From: Pontibacter sp. Tf4
GTDB lineage: Bacteria; Bacteroidota; Bacteroidia; Cytophagales; Hymenobacteraceae
Length of the DNA: 64,000 bases
Assembly: GCF_014212495.1 (NCBI RefSeq)
Contig: NZ_JACKZC010000002.1
Coordinates: 248,001-312,000, forward strand
Reading direction: 5' to 3'
The position numbers and the translations under genes are program-made. The notes below the pieces were generated by a model. The model did not search any database and had not been told where the DNA came from. It worked only from the letters and a program-made list of their open reading frames with translations. Of this stretch, positions 43,891-52,780 are shown piece after piece (the first letter of the stretch is position 1; each line of letters begins with the position of its first letter).

Positions 43891-44379
43891 TTATATTTCT
43901 GTAATTAAGATAGTCTGCAAAATAAGTCCCATAAAAGTAAATATGTAGTCGAGAGGATTTAAACTTCTATTGTCCTTTGGAGAAAACCAAGCTGCCATCA
44001 TAAATTCTTGTCTCGTAATCAAAAGGCTTAAAATTCGAAAAACTGTAAAAATTACAATCATCGCCAATAGGTTTAAGTCATAGTCAGCATACGTACCAAT
44101 TACAGAATCAAAATCATGATTACTTTTAAGTTTGTCTACTAAATACCATTGAGCTAATCCAATTACTAACCAAATAATTGAAACTGTCGGAATACGCAAT
44201 CTTTGATAATACATTAAGAACAAGGAGATTGGGCCCGCAAAAGTCAACCAGAGCAAGACCATATTTATGTTCTCTTGTCTCAAAAGGGAGAATTTATATG
44301 AAAACCATATAGAAGCTCCGATAATTAGATATAGAGAAATAACAAAATAGTCTACTCTATCAATTCTCGTTTCTTTCAT
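43891..44379 (-). CDS. AT-rich integral membrane protein, probable recent acquisition
   Basis: The 162-residue protein has four hydrophobic helices (about residues 11-28, 39-57, 66-82 and 100-118) and a fifth weak one at the C-terminus. I recognise no family. Its G+C is about a third in the two lines I counted, against about half for the neighbour gpsA, and it has no CTATAG core. Its flanks (43682-43890 and 44380-44451) also lack other genes. These are signs of transfer. Confidence 0.5.
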   Translation of the reverse strand: MKETRIDRVDYFVISLYLIIGASIWFSYKFSLLRQENINMVLLWLTFAGPISLFLMYYQRLRIPTVSIIWLVIGLAQWYLVDKLKSNHDFDSVIGTYADYDLNLLAMIVIFTVFRILSLLITRQEFMMAAWFSPKDNRSLNPLDYIFTFMGLILQTILITEI

Positions 44380-44451
44380 TTTTCAAATTAACCCCAACTA
44401 CTGTATAGCAGGATTACCTACTCCCGTTATCTGCACTATGTACGTAGTCCC

Positions 44452-45441
44452 CTACTTCAGCTTCTCTTTCAAAATCTCAAACTCCACCCCCGGCGAAATG
44501 CGCTCGTACAGGATCAGGTACACGGCATTGGTGATCGGCATATCTACTTTCAGGGTTTTGTTGAGCTCGTAAATGCTTTTCACAGCGTAGTAACCTTCGG
44601 CTACCATATTCATCTCTACCTGCGCCGATTTAACAGAATACCCGCGGCCGATCATGTTACCGAACGTGCGGTTACGGCTGAACTGCGAATAAGCGGTTAC
44701 AAGCAGATCTCCTAAATACGCGGAGCCGCTCAGGGCACGGTGCTGCGGCATAATAGCATCCAGGAAACGCTCTATCTCGAACATGGCATTGGATACAAGC
44801 ACCGCTTGGAAGTTGTCGCCATAGTTCAGCCCGCGGGCAATACCGCAGGCAAGCGCTATGATGTTCTTCATTACGGCGCAGTACTCTACGCCGTCCAGGT
44901 CGTCTAATGGGTTGGCTTTTACATAGCGGTTGCGCAGCAGCTCACAGAACCGCTCGGCCTTGCTGATATCATGGGAGCCTATGGTTAAGTACGACTGTTT
45001 TTCGAGGGCAACTTCTTCGGCATGGCATGGCCCGGCAATAACCAGGTGGTGCGAGCTTGGCACCCCAAACTGTTGCTCCACGTAGTCCGTTATCAGCACG
45101 TTCTGGTCTGGTATCATGCCTTTTATCGCCGATATCACTACTTTACCCTGCAGGGCATCGGTTGGCAGGTCGGCCAGGGCTTCCTGCACAAAGGCGGCCG
45201 GAACCGCCAGCACCACCCAATCGGCAGCGGCTACCACTGCCTGCAGCTCGGCACTTGGTTTTACATAGTTCAGGTCGAACTGCACACCACTCAGGTAGCG
45301 CGGGTTATGCTTATAGTTTATCAGGTGCTGCACATCGTTTCTGTTGCGCATCCACCAGTGTACCTGCGATCTGTTTTCGGAAAGGATCTTAACTATAGCT
45401 GTGGCCCAGCTTCCCCCTCCTATAACGGCTATCTTTTCCAA
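44452..45441 (-). CDS. gpsA: NAD(P)H-dependent glycerol-3-phosphate dehydrogenase
   Basis: GpsA reduces dihydroxyacetone phosphate to sn-glycerol 3-phosphate for phospholipid synthesis. The 329-residue protein has GGGSWATAIVKI (NAD motif), VISAIKGMIPD, VIAGPCHAEEVA and the C-terminal NKTLKVDMPITNAVY family motifs. It is the last gene of the minus-strand group with the efflux adaptor, whose stop is 15 bp before the gpsA start. Confidence 0.94.
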   Translation of the reverse strand: MEKIAVIGGGSWATAIVKILSENRSQVHWWMRNRNDVQHLINYKHNPRYLSGVQFDLNYVKPSAELQAVVAAADWVVLAVPAAFVQEALADLPTDALQGKVVISAIKGMIPDQNVLITDYVEQQFGVPSSHHLVIAGPCHAEEVALEKQSYLTIGSHDISKAERFCELLRNRYVKANPLDDLDGVEYCAVMKNIIALACGIARGLNYGDNFQAVLVSNAMFEIERFLDAIMPQHRALSGSAYLGDLLVTAYSQFSRNRTFGNMIGRGYSVKSAQVEMNMVAEGYYAVKSIYELNKTLKVDMPITNAVYLILYERISPGVEFEILKEKLK

Positions 45442-45456
45442 ACTTACTTTATTTCG

Positions 45457-46842
45457 TTACTCTTCGTCTTCCTCAGTTTCCTGCTCTGTTTTACTTAATG
45501 ATTTGGCATCTTTTACTGTCACCTTGCTGCCATCTTTCAGTGTTTTAGATACCGCTCTGAACGGACCTGACACTACTTTCTGGCCAGCCTTGATACCGCT
45601 TACGATCTCGATGTTGTCGAAATCTGAAATGCCGGTCTTTACTTTCTGCGCTTTTACGGTGTTGGTAGCAGCATCATACAGAAACACGATCTCATCTAAC
45701 TTTACAGCCGGGCGCTTTTCATCTTCTGCTGCATTGGCGTTTGAGGTTTCAGGTTTCTTAGTCGCTTCGTCTTTCTTCTCCTCGGCGCGGGTAGTTACCG
45801 CCGACAACGGAACCGACAGGACATTGCTCTTACGCTCGGTTATAATGTCTACAGAAGCTGTCATGCCCGGGCGGAACGGACGCGGGTTCTTTTCTGCCAG
45901 GTGGTTGTAAGAGTCGTTGAGTAAGCGGATGCGTACTTCAAATTCGGTAACGGCTTCCAGGGTGGCTGCATCTTTGGCGGTGTTGGCAATAGCAGTTACA
46001 ATACCCTTGAACTTTTCATCGCGGGTAGCATACGAGTCTACTTCTACCTGCACCGAGTCGCCAAGCGATACCCGGATAATGTCGTTCTCGTTCACGTTAA
46101 CGCGCACTTCCATGTTGTTGAGGTTGGCAATACGCATAATTTCGGTACCGGCCATCTGAGAAGTACCCACCACGCGCTCGCCACGTTCCACGTTCAATTT
46201 CGATACGGTTCCGCTTACCGGAGCGTAAATAGTGGTCTTGTTCAGGTTTTCGCGGGCGTCTTTCAACGATGCCTGGGCATTCTGCACACCAAACTCGGCT
46301 GCACGCACACTCTGCTTCAGCGATTCAATTTCCTGCATGCCGGCATTGTAGCTGGAGCGGCTCTGCTCAAATTCAGCTTCCGAGATCACTTTCTGCTCGA
46401 ACAGCTTTTTGTTACGCTCATAGGCATTTCGTACCTGCACCTGGTTGGCCTGCGCCTGCGCCAGTCTGGCTTTCGCCTGCGATAGGTTAGCACGCGACGA
46501 GTTTACAGATGCTTCCTGCGCATCTACAAACGACTGGTAGTTATCCGGACGAATGCGCAGCAGTAACTGGCCTTTCACCACCGAGTCGCCTTCCTCCACG
46601 TTAAGCTCTATGATCTCCCCCGATACATCCGGGCTTATCTTCACTTCGGTTTCCGGCTGAATTTTACCGGAAGCACTTACTTTTTCTACGACCTCTGTCT
46701 TTTTAGCTTCAGACAGCACCACTTCTACTCCCTCATCTTTCCCTATCCATCCGGCTTTCTTAGCGATAACTATAAAAATGATCAGTAACAATAAAACCCC
46801 AATTACAATGGGAAGGAGTCGTTTCGATTTTTTGGCTGCCAT
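45457..46842 (-). CDS. Periplasmic adaptor subunit of an efflux system (MacA/HlyD-like)
   Basis: The 461-residue membrane-fusion protein has an N-terminal membrane anchor (about 9-27), a first lipoyl half-domain (ISPDVSGEIIELNVEEGDSVVKGQLLLRI) and a long coiled-coil hairpin (about 85-200, with Ala/Gln/Glu repeats). A second lipoyl half (TTIYAPVSGTVSKLNVERGE), a beta-barrel domain and a Lys/Glu-rich C-terminal tail follow. It lies 4 bp after a TolC-type gene. The inner-membrane pump or ABC partner is not in this operon. The start context is AACTATG. Confidence 0.88.
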   Translation of the reverse strand: MAAKKSKRLLPIVIGVLLLLIIFIVIAKKAGWIGKDEGVEVVLSEAKKTEVVEKVSASGKIQPETEVKISPDVSGEIIELNVEEGDSVVKGQLLLRIRPDNYQSFVDAQEASVNSSRANLSQAKARLAQAQANQVQVRNAYERNKKLFEQKVISEAEFEQSRSSYNAGMQEIESLKQSVRAAEFGVQNAQASLKDARENLNKTTIYAPVSGTVSKLNVERGERVVGTSQMAGTEIMRIANLNNMEVRVNVNENDIIRVSLGDSVQVEVDSYATRDEKFKGIVTAIANTAKDAATLEAVTEFEVRIRLLNDSYNHLAEKNPRPFRPGMTASVDIITERKSNVLSVPLSAVTTRAEEKKDEATKKPETSNANAAEDEKRPAVKLDEIVFLYDAATNTVKAQKVKTGISDFDNIEIVSGIKAGQKVVSGPFRAVSKTLKDGSKVTVKDAKSLSKTEQETEEDEE

Positions 46843-46846
46843 AGTT

Positions 46847-48319
46847 CTATAAGGTAATTTCTTTGCCCTGGTAAAAATCCAGTACTTTCAGTTTAAAGGT
46901 GTATTCGTATTTAGCTTGAATTAAATTAGACTGTGCGGTGCGGTAATTGGTCGTGATCACATAAAAATCCACAGTATTGATGACGCCGCTGTTCAGGCGT
47001 AGCTCGGCATTTTTATAGTTCTTCTCCAGTGCCTGCACCTGTACTTTGGCGGCTGCATACTTGCGCTGGGCGGCCAGTGCATCCACATACGCCTGCTCTA
47101 TTGTCTGGCGAAGCTGGTTGCGTTCGGCATCGGCATTTAATTTGGCATTCAGTTGACCCAGTTTAGCACGTTGCACATTGTTTCGGGCAGCAAGGCCATT
47201 AAAAATAGGAATAGAAGCCGAGATATAGGCGTTTTTGTTGATGTTGTCCTGGTACTGCTCGATCAGGTTTCGGTCTTCGTAAATGGTCTGTTCCCTTGAA
47301 AAAGGAATGAAGAATGTCTGTGTCTGGGTTCCATTCTCGTCCAGGTAAAAGGTTTGTTGCTGTACGCCGGTTATCGTTTCTCTACCGATGCCCCGCTGGC
47401 CACCTTTTAAATACCTTGTGTTCAGTCCGGCTCCCAGGCTAATCCGTGGGTAATATGCGCCACGGGCAAAAGCCAGCGCTTTGTCTGCACTTCTGATGCG
47501 CAGGTCAGCTGCCTGAATGCCGGGTTGTGTTTTCAGGGCCACATCATACACGGTATTAGGGTCTACCAAAGCAGGCGCTTCATCCGGTTCCGGCACATCT
47601 GGTATTACAATGTTAAAGTTTTGTGCCTGCTCATTTTCCAGGTTCAGGATCTGAATAAGCGAAAGGCGCGCTATGTCCCGCTGGTTCTGGGCTGTGATAA
47701 TGTCCAGGTCATCGGTAGCTAACTGCGATTCCAGGTCAAGTACGGCTACTTCGGCCACACTACCCGCTTTGAAAAGCAGCCGGGTTCTGTCTAACTGCTG
47801 CTGGGTTGTGGTGCGCTGTAGTTCCGCTGTTTTAATAAGCTCTTCTGCAAACAGTACATTCAGGTATGAGGTAATGAGCTGCAGTGTAATATCGTTCTGA
47901 ATAGCCTGTACATCAAACTCGCTGGCCTGCAGGTCGTATTCGTACTGCTTTATCAGGTTCTTCTGCTGGAAGCCCATGAAAAGCGGCATGACCGTGTTGG
48001 CCTGAAAATTCGATGTCTGCGAGTTCTCGGTAATAAGGTCGAATGTAACAGGGTTCTGGTAAGAACCGGTGTTGAAACTATAGCTTCCGTTCGAGTTCAG
48101 CGTCGGCAACCTGTCCAGTTTCGCCTGCTTCAGGTCTATGGCATTCAGGTCGCGGTTTACGCGGGTTTGTTTTACCTGCAGGTTGTTTTTCTGCGCGTAT
48201 TCAATAGCTTCCTGCAAAGTCCAGCCGCCCTGGCCCGGGTTGTCCTGGGCTATAGTTGGCGAGGCCAGTAGTACAGAACCCAGCGCAAGGGTCAGCAATA
48301 GGTTGGTAGATTTCTTCAT
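46847..48319 (-). CDS. TolC family outer membrane efflux protein
   Basis: The 490-residue protein has a signal peptide (MKKSTNLLLTLALGSVLLASPTIAQ) and the two-repeat TolC fold: long Ala/Gln/Leu helices (LQEAIEYAQKNNLQVKQ, AAQRKYAAAKVQVQALEK) around beta-barrel strands. It would form the outer-membrane and periplasmic channel for the adaptor encoded 4 bp downstream. No inner-membrane component is adjacent. It is preceded by the serine dehydratase gene after 21 bp. Confidence 0.9.
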   Translation of the reverse strand: MKKSTNLLLTLALGSVLLASPTIAQDNPGQGGWTLQEAIEYAQKNNLQVKQTRVNRDLNAIDLKQAKLDRLPTLNSNGSYSFNTGSYQNPVTFDLITENSQTSNFQANTVMPLFMGFQQKNLIKQYEYDLQASEFDVQAIQNDITLQLITSYLNVLFAEELIKTAELQRTTTQQQLDRTRLLFKAGSVAEVAVLDLESQLATDDLDIITAQNQRDIARLSLIQILNLENEQAQNFNIVIPDVPEPDEAPALVDPNTVYDVALKTQPGIQAADLRIRSADKALAFARGAYYPRISLGAGLNTRYLKGGQRGIGRETITGVQQQTFYLDENGTQTQTFFIPFSREQTIYEDRNLIEQYQDNINKNAYISASIPIFNGLAARNNVQRAKLGQLNAKLNADAERNQLRQTIEQAYVDALAAQRKYAAAKVQVQALEKNYKNAELRLNSGVINTVDFYVITTNYRTAQSNLIQAKYEYTFKLKVLDFYQGKEITL

Positions 48320-48340
48320 AGTCAGGTATAAAAGGGTCGG

Positions 48341-49018
48341 TTATAGATCGATGTTAGGGATGTAGACCACGTGCTTCACCCAGCTCAGCTGCTTCAGGTA
48401 TTCGAGGGTAATCGGTTTTATGCCAGAATCCATTTCGATGAACTGGCGGGCCATTTCGTTCTTGCCTTTGCGGGATACGCTCATGGTGGCAATGTTGCAG
48501 TCGTCGTGGGCAATCACTGAAGCGATAAAGGCAATGCTACCTTTCACGTCGTCGGCATCAATAATGAGTGTGTGCAGGTTGGCCGAGAAGCTGGCTGTAA
48601 AACCATCTACCTCCACGATCTGGATCACACCACCACCACGGCTCTGCCCTATTACTTCTACCTCACGGCCCTGCGCCTTTAAGTTAAGCTTTATGGTATT
48701 GGGGTGCATGGTTGAGGCATTGCCCACTGATTTAAAGGTATATTTCAAACCACGCTCTTTGGCATGGTCAAAGGCTTCTTTTATGCGCTTGTCGTCCGTC
48801 TTAAAATCCAGCAGGCCGGCAACTATAGCGCGGTCGCTGCCATGGCCTTCGTAGGTGCGGGCAAACGAGTTATAGAATGTAATAATGGCTTCCTCGGGAG
48901 CTGCACCCAGAATACGGATGGCGGCACGGGCAATACGTACCACACCGGCTGTATGCGAGCTCGACGGCCCGATCATAACGGGTCCGATCATATCAAAAAC
49001 ACTGCTTTTCTCGGCCAT
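48341..49018 (-). CDS. sdaAB: L-serine ammonia-lyase, Fe-S type, beta subunit
   Basis: The beta subunit forms, with an alpha subunit, a 4Fe-4S enzyme that deaminates serine to pyruvate. The 225-residue protein has MIGPVMIGPSSSHTAGVVRIARAA near the start, the GHGSDRAIVAGLL segment, and a C-terminal ACT-type domain with MARQFIEMDSG. The start at 49018 (MAEKSSVF) matches the family; an in-frame start at 49057 would add 13 hydrophobic residues. No alpha-subunit gene is nearby. The TolC gene starts 21 bp downstream, an odd pairing. Confidence 0.88.
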   Translation of the reverse strand: MAEKSSVFDMIGPVMIGPSSSHTAGVVRIARAAIRILGAAPEEAIITFYNSFARTYEGHGSDRAIVAGLLDFKTDDKRIKEAFDHAKERGLKYTFKSVGNASTMHPNTIKLNLKAQGREVEVIGQSRGGGVIQIVEVDGFTASFSANLHTLIIDADDVKGSIAFIASVIAHDDCNIATMSVSRKGKNEMARQFIEMDSGIKPITLEYLKQLSWVKHVVYIPNIDL

Positions 49019-49308
49019 AAAGAAAAATACTTTGAAAGAAAATATCGTAAAAACCAAATTTATGAATAAACTCCCAGTATTTCAGCAACTATAGTATAAA
49101 TATGGGTTATTTCTACCAACACGGCCTTTTGCACGATCAACCTGCCTTTTTCAGGTGCTGAGCGCAGTCCCATCGGCATGTCTGGTTCAGGAGGCTCCCG
49201 AACCGTAATAGACAGGGGCGCCGTATAATATTTCAGATTTCTGATGTTCCGATACATTGATTTTCTTACTTTGCAGGCTTATCGATCTACCCACACAAAA
49301 AACCAACC

Positions 49309-50274
49309 ATGGAGCATACCTTTAAACCGGAAGTGCTGGAACAGCTGAAGCGACTGGAAGAAAAGTACGTACCACTTGGCCAGGACCTGGCAGCTTATCT
49401 GGAGGGTCTGTACCACACCGATTTCCTGAATTACTGGGATTACATTCACCTGGACACCCTGCTGAGCCTGCAGAACCCGCGCACAACCATTCCGGATGAG
49501 AAGATCTTTATCATGTACCACCAGATAACAGAGCTTTACTTTAAGATGTGTCTGGAAGAGTATCGGCAGATTGGTGAGGATAAGGAGATTACTGCTGCTG
49601 TGTTAATGAAACGGTTGAAGCGAATTAACCGGTACTTCGATAACCTGATCAACTCGTTTGATGTGATGGTGGATGGCATGGACCCGAAGCAGTTCCTCCA
49701 GTTCCGGATGGCCCTGATGCCTGCCAGCGGTTTCCAGTCGGCACAGTACCGCCTCATCGAGATCGCCTCTACGGACCTGCGCAACCTGGTGGCCAAAGAC
49801 AAACGCGCTGTACTTGGTTTGCAGAGCACCCACGAAGAAATGATCGGCTGCATTTACTGGAAAGAAGGTGCCACCGAAGTAGCCTCGGGCGCCAAAACCC
49901 TTACCCTGATCCGGTTTGAAGAGAAATACACGCAGCAACTGATAAACTTTGCCAAAGAATACGAGCAGAAGAATGTGTGGGCCGTGTACAAGCGCCTGCC
50001 GGAAGAGGAACAACAGAACGAAAAACTGAAACAGCAGCTGCGCGACCTGGACAGCAACGTGAACGTGAACTGGCCATTGATGCACTATAAATCGGCGGTA
50101 CGTTACCTGCAGCGCGACCCAGATGTGATTGCAGCTACCGGTGGTACCAACTGGATGAAATACCTGCCTCCAAAATTCCAGAAGCGTATTTTTTACCCCG
50201 AGCTTTTCAGTGAACAGGAAATTGACGAATGGGGAAAAGGCTGGGTAACAAAAGTACTGAACGGGGAGATTTAA
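49309..50274 (+). CDS. kynA: Tryptophan 2,3-dioxygenase
   Basis: TDO is a haem enzyme that opens the indole ring of tryptophan to N-formylkynurenine. The 321-residue protein has YWDYIHLDTLLSLQ, MYHQITELYFKMCLEEYRQI (haem-pocket and substrate residues), PASGFQSAQYR and TGGTNWMKYLPP, the family signatures. The length is normal. It stands alone with an imperfect promoter (TTACTTTG) about 30 bp upstream. No other kynurenine-pathway gene is in the window. Confidence 0.94.
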   Translation: MEHTFKPEVLEQLKRLEEKYVPLGQDLAAYLEGLYHTDFLNYWDYIHLDTLLSLQNPRTTIPDEKIFIMYHQITELYFKMCLEEYRQIGEDKEITAAVLMKRLKRINRYFDNLINSFDVMVDGMDPKQFLQFRMALMPASGFQSAQYRLIEIASTDLRNLVAKDKRAVLGLQSTHEEMIGCIYWKEGATEVASGAKTLTLIRFEEKYTQQLINFAKEYEQKNVWAVYKRLPEEEQQNEKLKQQLRDLDSNVNVNWPLMHYKSAVRYLQRDPDVIAATGGTNWMKYLPPKFQKRIFYPELFSEQEIDEWGKGWVTKVLNGEI

Positions 50275-50313
50275 TTGCTGTTGTCGGTGGCTAAATTGTT
50301 GTGTTTCTGAATT

Positions 50314-50384
50314 GTCATTTCGAGCATGAGTGAGAAATCTATTTAAGCTTATAGTTGAGATAGAGCTCATATTACCGAGATAAC
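50314..50384. repeat. Intergenic inverted-repeat element (GTCATTTCGA family), copy 2, degenerate
   Basis: Starts with the same GTCATTTCGA and shares GAGAAATCTATT-type sequence with copy 1 at 41081, and ends with CGAGATAAC, a close match to its 3' arm. It lies right after kynA and before the terminator at 50401. Confidence 0.6.
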
Positions 50385-50400
50385 AAAAAAATATAGTCGA

Positions 50401-50438
50401 AGACCTTACAGTGCATTTGTGCTGTAAGGTCTTTTTTT
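50401..50438 (+). terminator. Rho-independent terminator after kynA
   Basis: Stem AGACCTTACAG (50401-50411) with CTGTAAGGTCT (50422-50432), loop of ten, then T7. It lies about 125 bp after the kynA stop. The rest of the gap (to 50611) holds a -7 box, one CTATAG core and AT-rich direct repeats. Confidence 0.85.
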
Positions 50439-50458
50439 ATGGTCTGTTGAATTTGCTT

Positions 50459-50466
50459 TACCTTTG
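50459..50466 (+). promoter_or_regulatory. -7 box TACCTTTG upstream of the FAD-dependent dehydrogenase gene
   Basis: Exact TAnnTTTG match about 145 bp before the ATG at 50612. The AT-rich tract that follows would lie in the 5' untranslated region. Confidence 0.5.
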
Positions 50467-50544
50467 CAGTGTTATTAGCAAACTATAGCTGAGTCAACAA
50501 TCAGCCACTAACGATCAACAATTAATAATTTTAGCTGAATAAAC

Positions 50545-50572
50545 CATTTAACAATTCAGCCATTTAACAATT
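50545..50572. repeat. Direct repeat CATTTAACAATT in an AT-rich leader
   Basis: Two exact copies of the 12-mer (50545-50556, 50561-50572) separated by CAGC, within a longer AT-rich run from about 50500. Confidence 0.75.
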
Positions 50573-50611
50573 AGAGTAAAAGTTTAAGGCTAACTACCTT
50601 ACCTGTTATTT

Positions 50612-52189
50612 ATGAGAAAAAAAGAACTGGAGCTTGTCCTGGCTCCCGAAGTGGCCTTTGATGCCGCACAGTTAGAGCACGAACTTTTAAAAAGTGCTAA
50701 ACTCCGCCCTGAAGATGTTAAATTTCTGCACCGCATCAAGCGCTCCATCGACGCCCGCGGACGCCAGGTGTTGGTTCGTGTGAGAGCCGATCTGTATTTA
50801 GACACCCCTCCTGCCGATATTATTTCCCCGGTCTATAGTTACCAGGATGTTTCGAAAGAGAAGCAGGTAATTATAGTTGGGGCCGGCCCGGCAGGCTTGT
50901 TTGCCGCCCTACGCTGCATTGAGCTTGGCCTGAAACCGATTGTACTTGAACGCGGCAAAGATGTACAGAGTCGCCGCCGCGACCTGGCAGCCATCAACAA
51001 AGAGCATATTGTTAACCCGGATTCTAATTATTGCTTTGGCGAAGGTGGTGCCGGTACGTACTCCGATGGCAAACTATACACCCGTTCCAAAAAACGAGGT
51101 GACCTCCTCCGCATCCTGCAGATATTTGTGCAGCATGGTGCTACGCCGGACATTCTGTTCGATGCCCACCCGCACATTGGTACCAACAAACTACCCAAGA
51201 TCATAGCAGCTATCCGGGAGACGGTGCGCGAAGCGGGCGGCGGAGTGCTGTTTGATAAGCGCGTGACCAGTTTTATAGTGGAGCAGGGCGAAATGAAAGG
51301 CGTAGTTACGCAGGACGGACAGGAATATACCGGCGAATCGGTGATTCTGGCTACCGGCCATAGTGCCCGCGATATTTTTGAAACACTGCATACTTCCGGC
51401 GTAACAATAGAGGCCAAACCTTTTGCGATGGGTGTGCGCGTAGAGCACCAGCAAAGCCTTATCGACAACATACAGTACAAGTGCGAGGACCGTGGAGCGT
51501 ATTTGCCTGCTTCGTCGTATGCCCTGGTTCAGCAAACGGTTTATAACAACAGGCAGCGTGGTATATTCTCGTTCTGTATGTGCCCGGGCGGGTTTATAGT
51601 TCCATCGGCTACTGCTCCCGGCGAGGTGGTGGTAAATGGCATGTCGCCAAGCCGCCGCGACTCTAAGTTTGCCAATTCCGGTATAGTTGTGGCCATAGAG
51701 CTGGAAGATATGGAACTGGACAAGTATGGTCCGCTGGCAGGTTTGCACATGCAGCAGGCCCTTGAACAGAAAGCCTGCCAGATGGCTGGTGGAACGCAGG
51801 TCGCACCTGCACAGTTACTGCAGGATTTTACCCGTGGCAAAGTAAGCAGCTCATTGCTGGAAACGTCTTATCAACCTGGCCTGGCATCAGTAGACATGAA
51901 CGAACTTTTCTCGGATGACATGGCCTACCGCCTGCGCGAAGGATTTAAAGGTTTCGGTAATAAAATGCGCGGCTACTTGACCAACAATGCCCAGATAGTA
52001 GGTGTTGAGAGCCGTACGTCATCACCGGTGCGCATTCCGCGCGACCGCGATACCCTGGAGCATGTAACAATAAAAAACCTGTACCCTTGCGGCGAAGGAG
52101 CCGGTTATGCCGGCGGCATTGTGTCGGCGGCCATGGATGGGGAACGCTGTGCCGAAATGGTGGCAGCCAACGTAAAGCGTGTGCTATAG
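50612..52189 (+). CDS. FAD-dependent dehydrogenase, uncharacterised (COG2509-like)
   Basis: The 525-residue protein has an N-terminal extension of about 80 residues and a Rossmann FAD motif (IIVGAGPAGLFAALRCIELG, about 89-108). After it come an ERGKDV segment, SNYCFGEGGAGTYSDGKLYTR, the second nucleotide or substrate region, and a C-terminal GEGAGYAGGIVSAAMDG. I recognise it as the uncharacterised FAD-dependent dehydrogenase family. The substrate is unknown. The gene ends GTG-CTA-TAG inside a CTATAG palindrome (52184-52189). Confidence 0.85.
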   Translation: MRKKELELVLAPEVAFDAAQLEHELLKSAKLRPEDVKFLHRIKRSIDARGRQVLVRVRADLYLDTPPADIISPVYSYQDVSKEKQVIIVGAGPAGLFAALRCIELGLKPIVLERGKDVQSRRRDLAAINKEHIVNPDSNYCFGEGGAGTYSDGKLYTRSKKRGDLLRILQIFVQHGATPDILFDAHPHIGTNKLPKIIAAIRETVREAGGGVLFDKRVTSFIVEQGEMKGVVTQDGQEYTGESVILATGHSARDIFETLHTSGVTIEAKPFAMGVRVEHQQSLIDNIQYKCEDRGAYLPASSYALVQQTVYNNRQRGIFSFCMCPGGFIVPSATAPGEVVVNGMSPSRRDSKFANSGIVVAIELEDMELDKYGPLAGLHMQQALEQKACQMAGGTQVAPAQLLQDFTRGKVSSSLLETSYQPGLASVDMNELFSDDMAYRLREGFKGFGNKMRGYLTNNAQIVGVESRTSSPVRIPRDRDTLEHVTIKNLYPCGEGAGYAGGIVSAAMDGERCAEMVAANVKRVL

Positions 52190-52282
52190 TTTGTACCGGG
52201 TTTAGATAGAGTTGATTTAAAACTAAACTATAGAAGTAGCTGTAAGTAAATAGTATACTTTGTTTTACTTAAAGTAATCGTT

Positions 52283-52645
52283 ATGAAAAAAACAGTGGTT
52301 TTGGGAGCGACCGATAATCCCGCCCGCTATGCTTATAAAGCTATACACCGCCTGAGAGAGCACGGCCACGAAGTGGTGCCTGTCGGGATAAAGAACACAA
52401 CCGTGGAAGGGCTGAAGATCATTACAGACAAAACAGAGCCGGTGCCTGACGTGGATACGGTAACGCTGTATGTGGGGCCGCAGAACCAACCGGTATGGTA
52501 CGACTATATCATTAACCTGAAACCGAAGCGCATCATCTTTAACCCGGGCACTGAAAACCCGGAACTGGAGCAGCTGGCTGAGGATAATGGCATAGAGGCA
52601 CTGCACCATTGCACACTGGTAATGCTGGCGAGCAGTACGTATTAA
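52283..52645 (+). CDS. CoA-binding domain protein, YccU-like
   Basis: The 120-residue protein is a lone Rossmann-type CoA-binding domain: TVVLGATDNPARYAYKAI at the start, HEVVPVG, and IIFNPGTENPELEQLAEDNGIE near the end. This matches YccU-like CoA-binding proteins related to the N-terminal half of succinyl-CoA synthetase alpha. The function of the family is unclear. A terminator follows about 95 bp after the stop. Confidence 0.85.
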   Translation: MKKTVVLGATDNPARYAYKAIHRLREHGHEVVPVGIKNTTVEGLKIITDKTEPVPDVDTVTLYVGPQNQPVWYDYIINLKPKRIIFNPGTENPELEQLAEDNGIEALHHCTLVMLASSTY

Positions 52646-52740
52646 AAATATTTTACCGAAACTATAACCTGCCTTAAAACAGGCCGTATAAATAAGTGTA
52701 GATTAAGCAGATGGCATTTGTTGTCTTATGCTTAACATGG

Positions 52741-52769
52741 AAAAGGGATCTTGAACAGATCCCTTTTTT
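52741..52769. terminator. Bidirectional rho-independent terminator
   Basis: Stem AAAAGGGATC (52741-52750) with GATCCCTTTT (52758-52767), loop of seven, T-run on one side and A-run on the other. It separates the CoA-binding gene and the convergent permease gene. Confidence 0.88.
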
Positions 52770-52780
52770 GTTTTTAGGTA

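Noticed and set aside
49060..49257. 65-codon minus-strand frame between sdaAB and kynA
   Set aside because: No recognisable domain and no conserved-looking start; the 290-bp gap is more likely promoter DNA.
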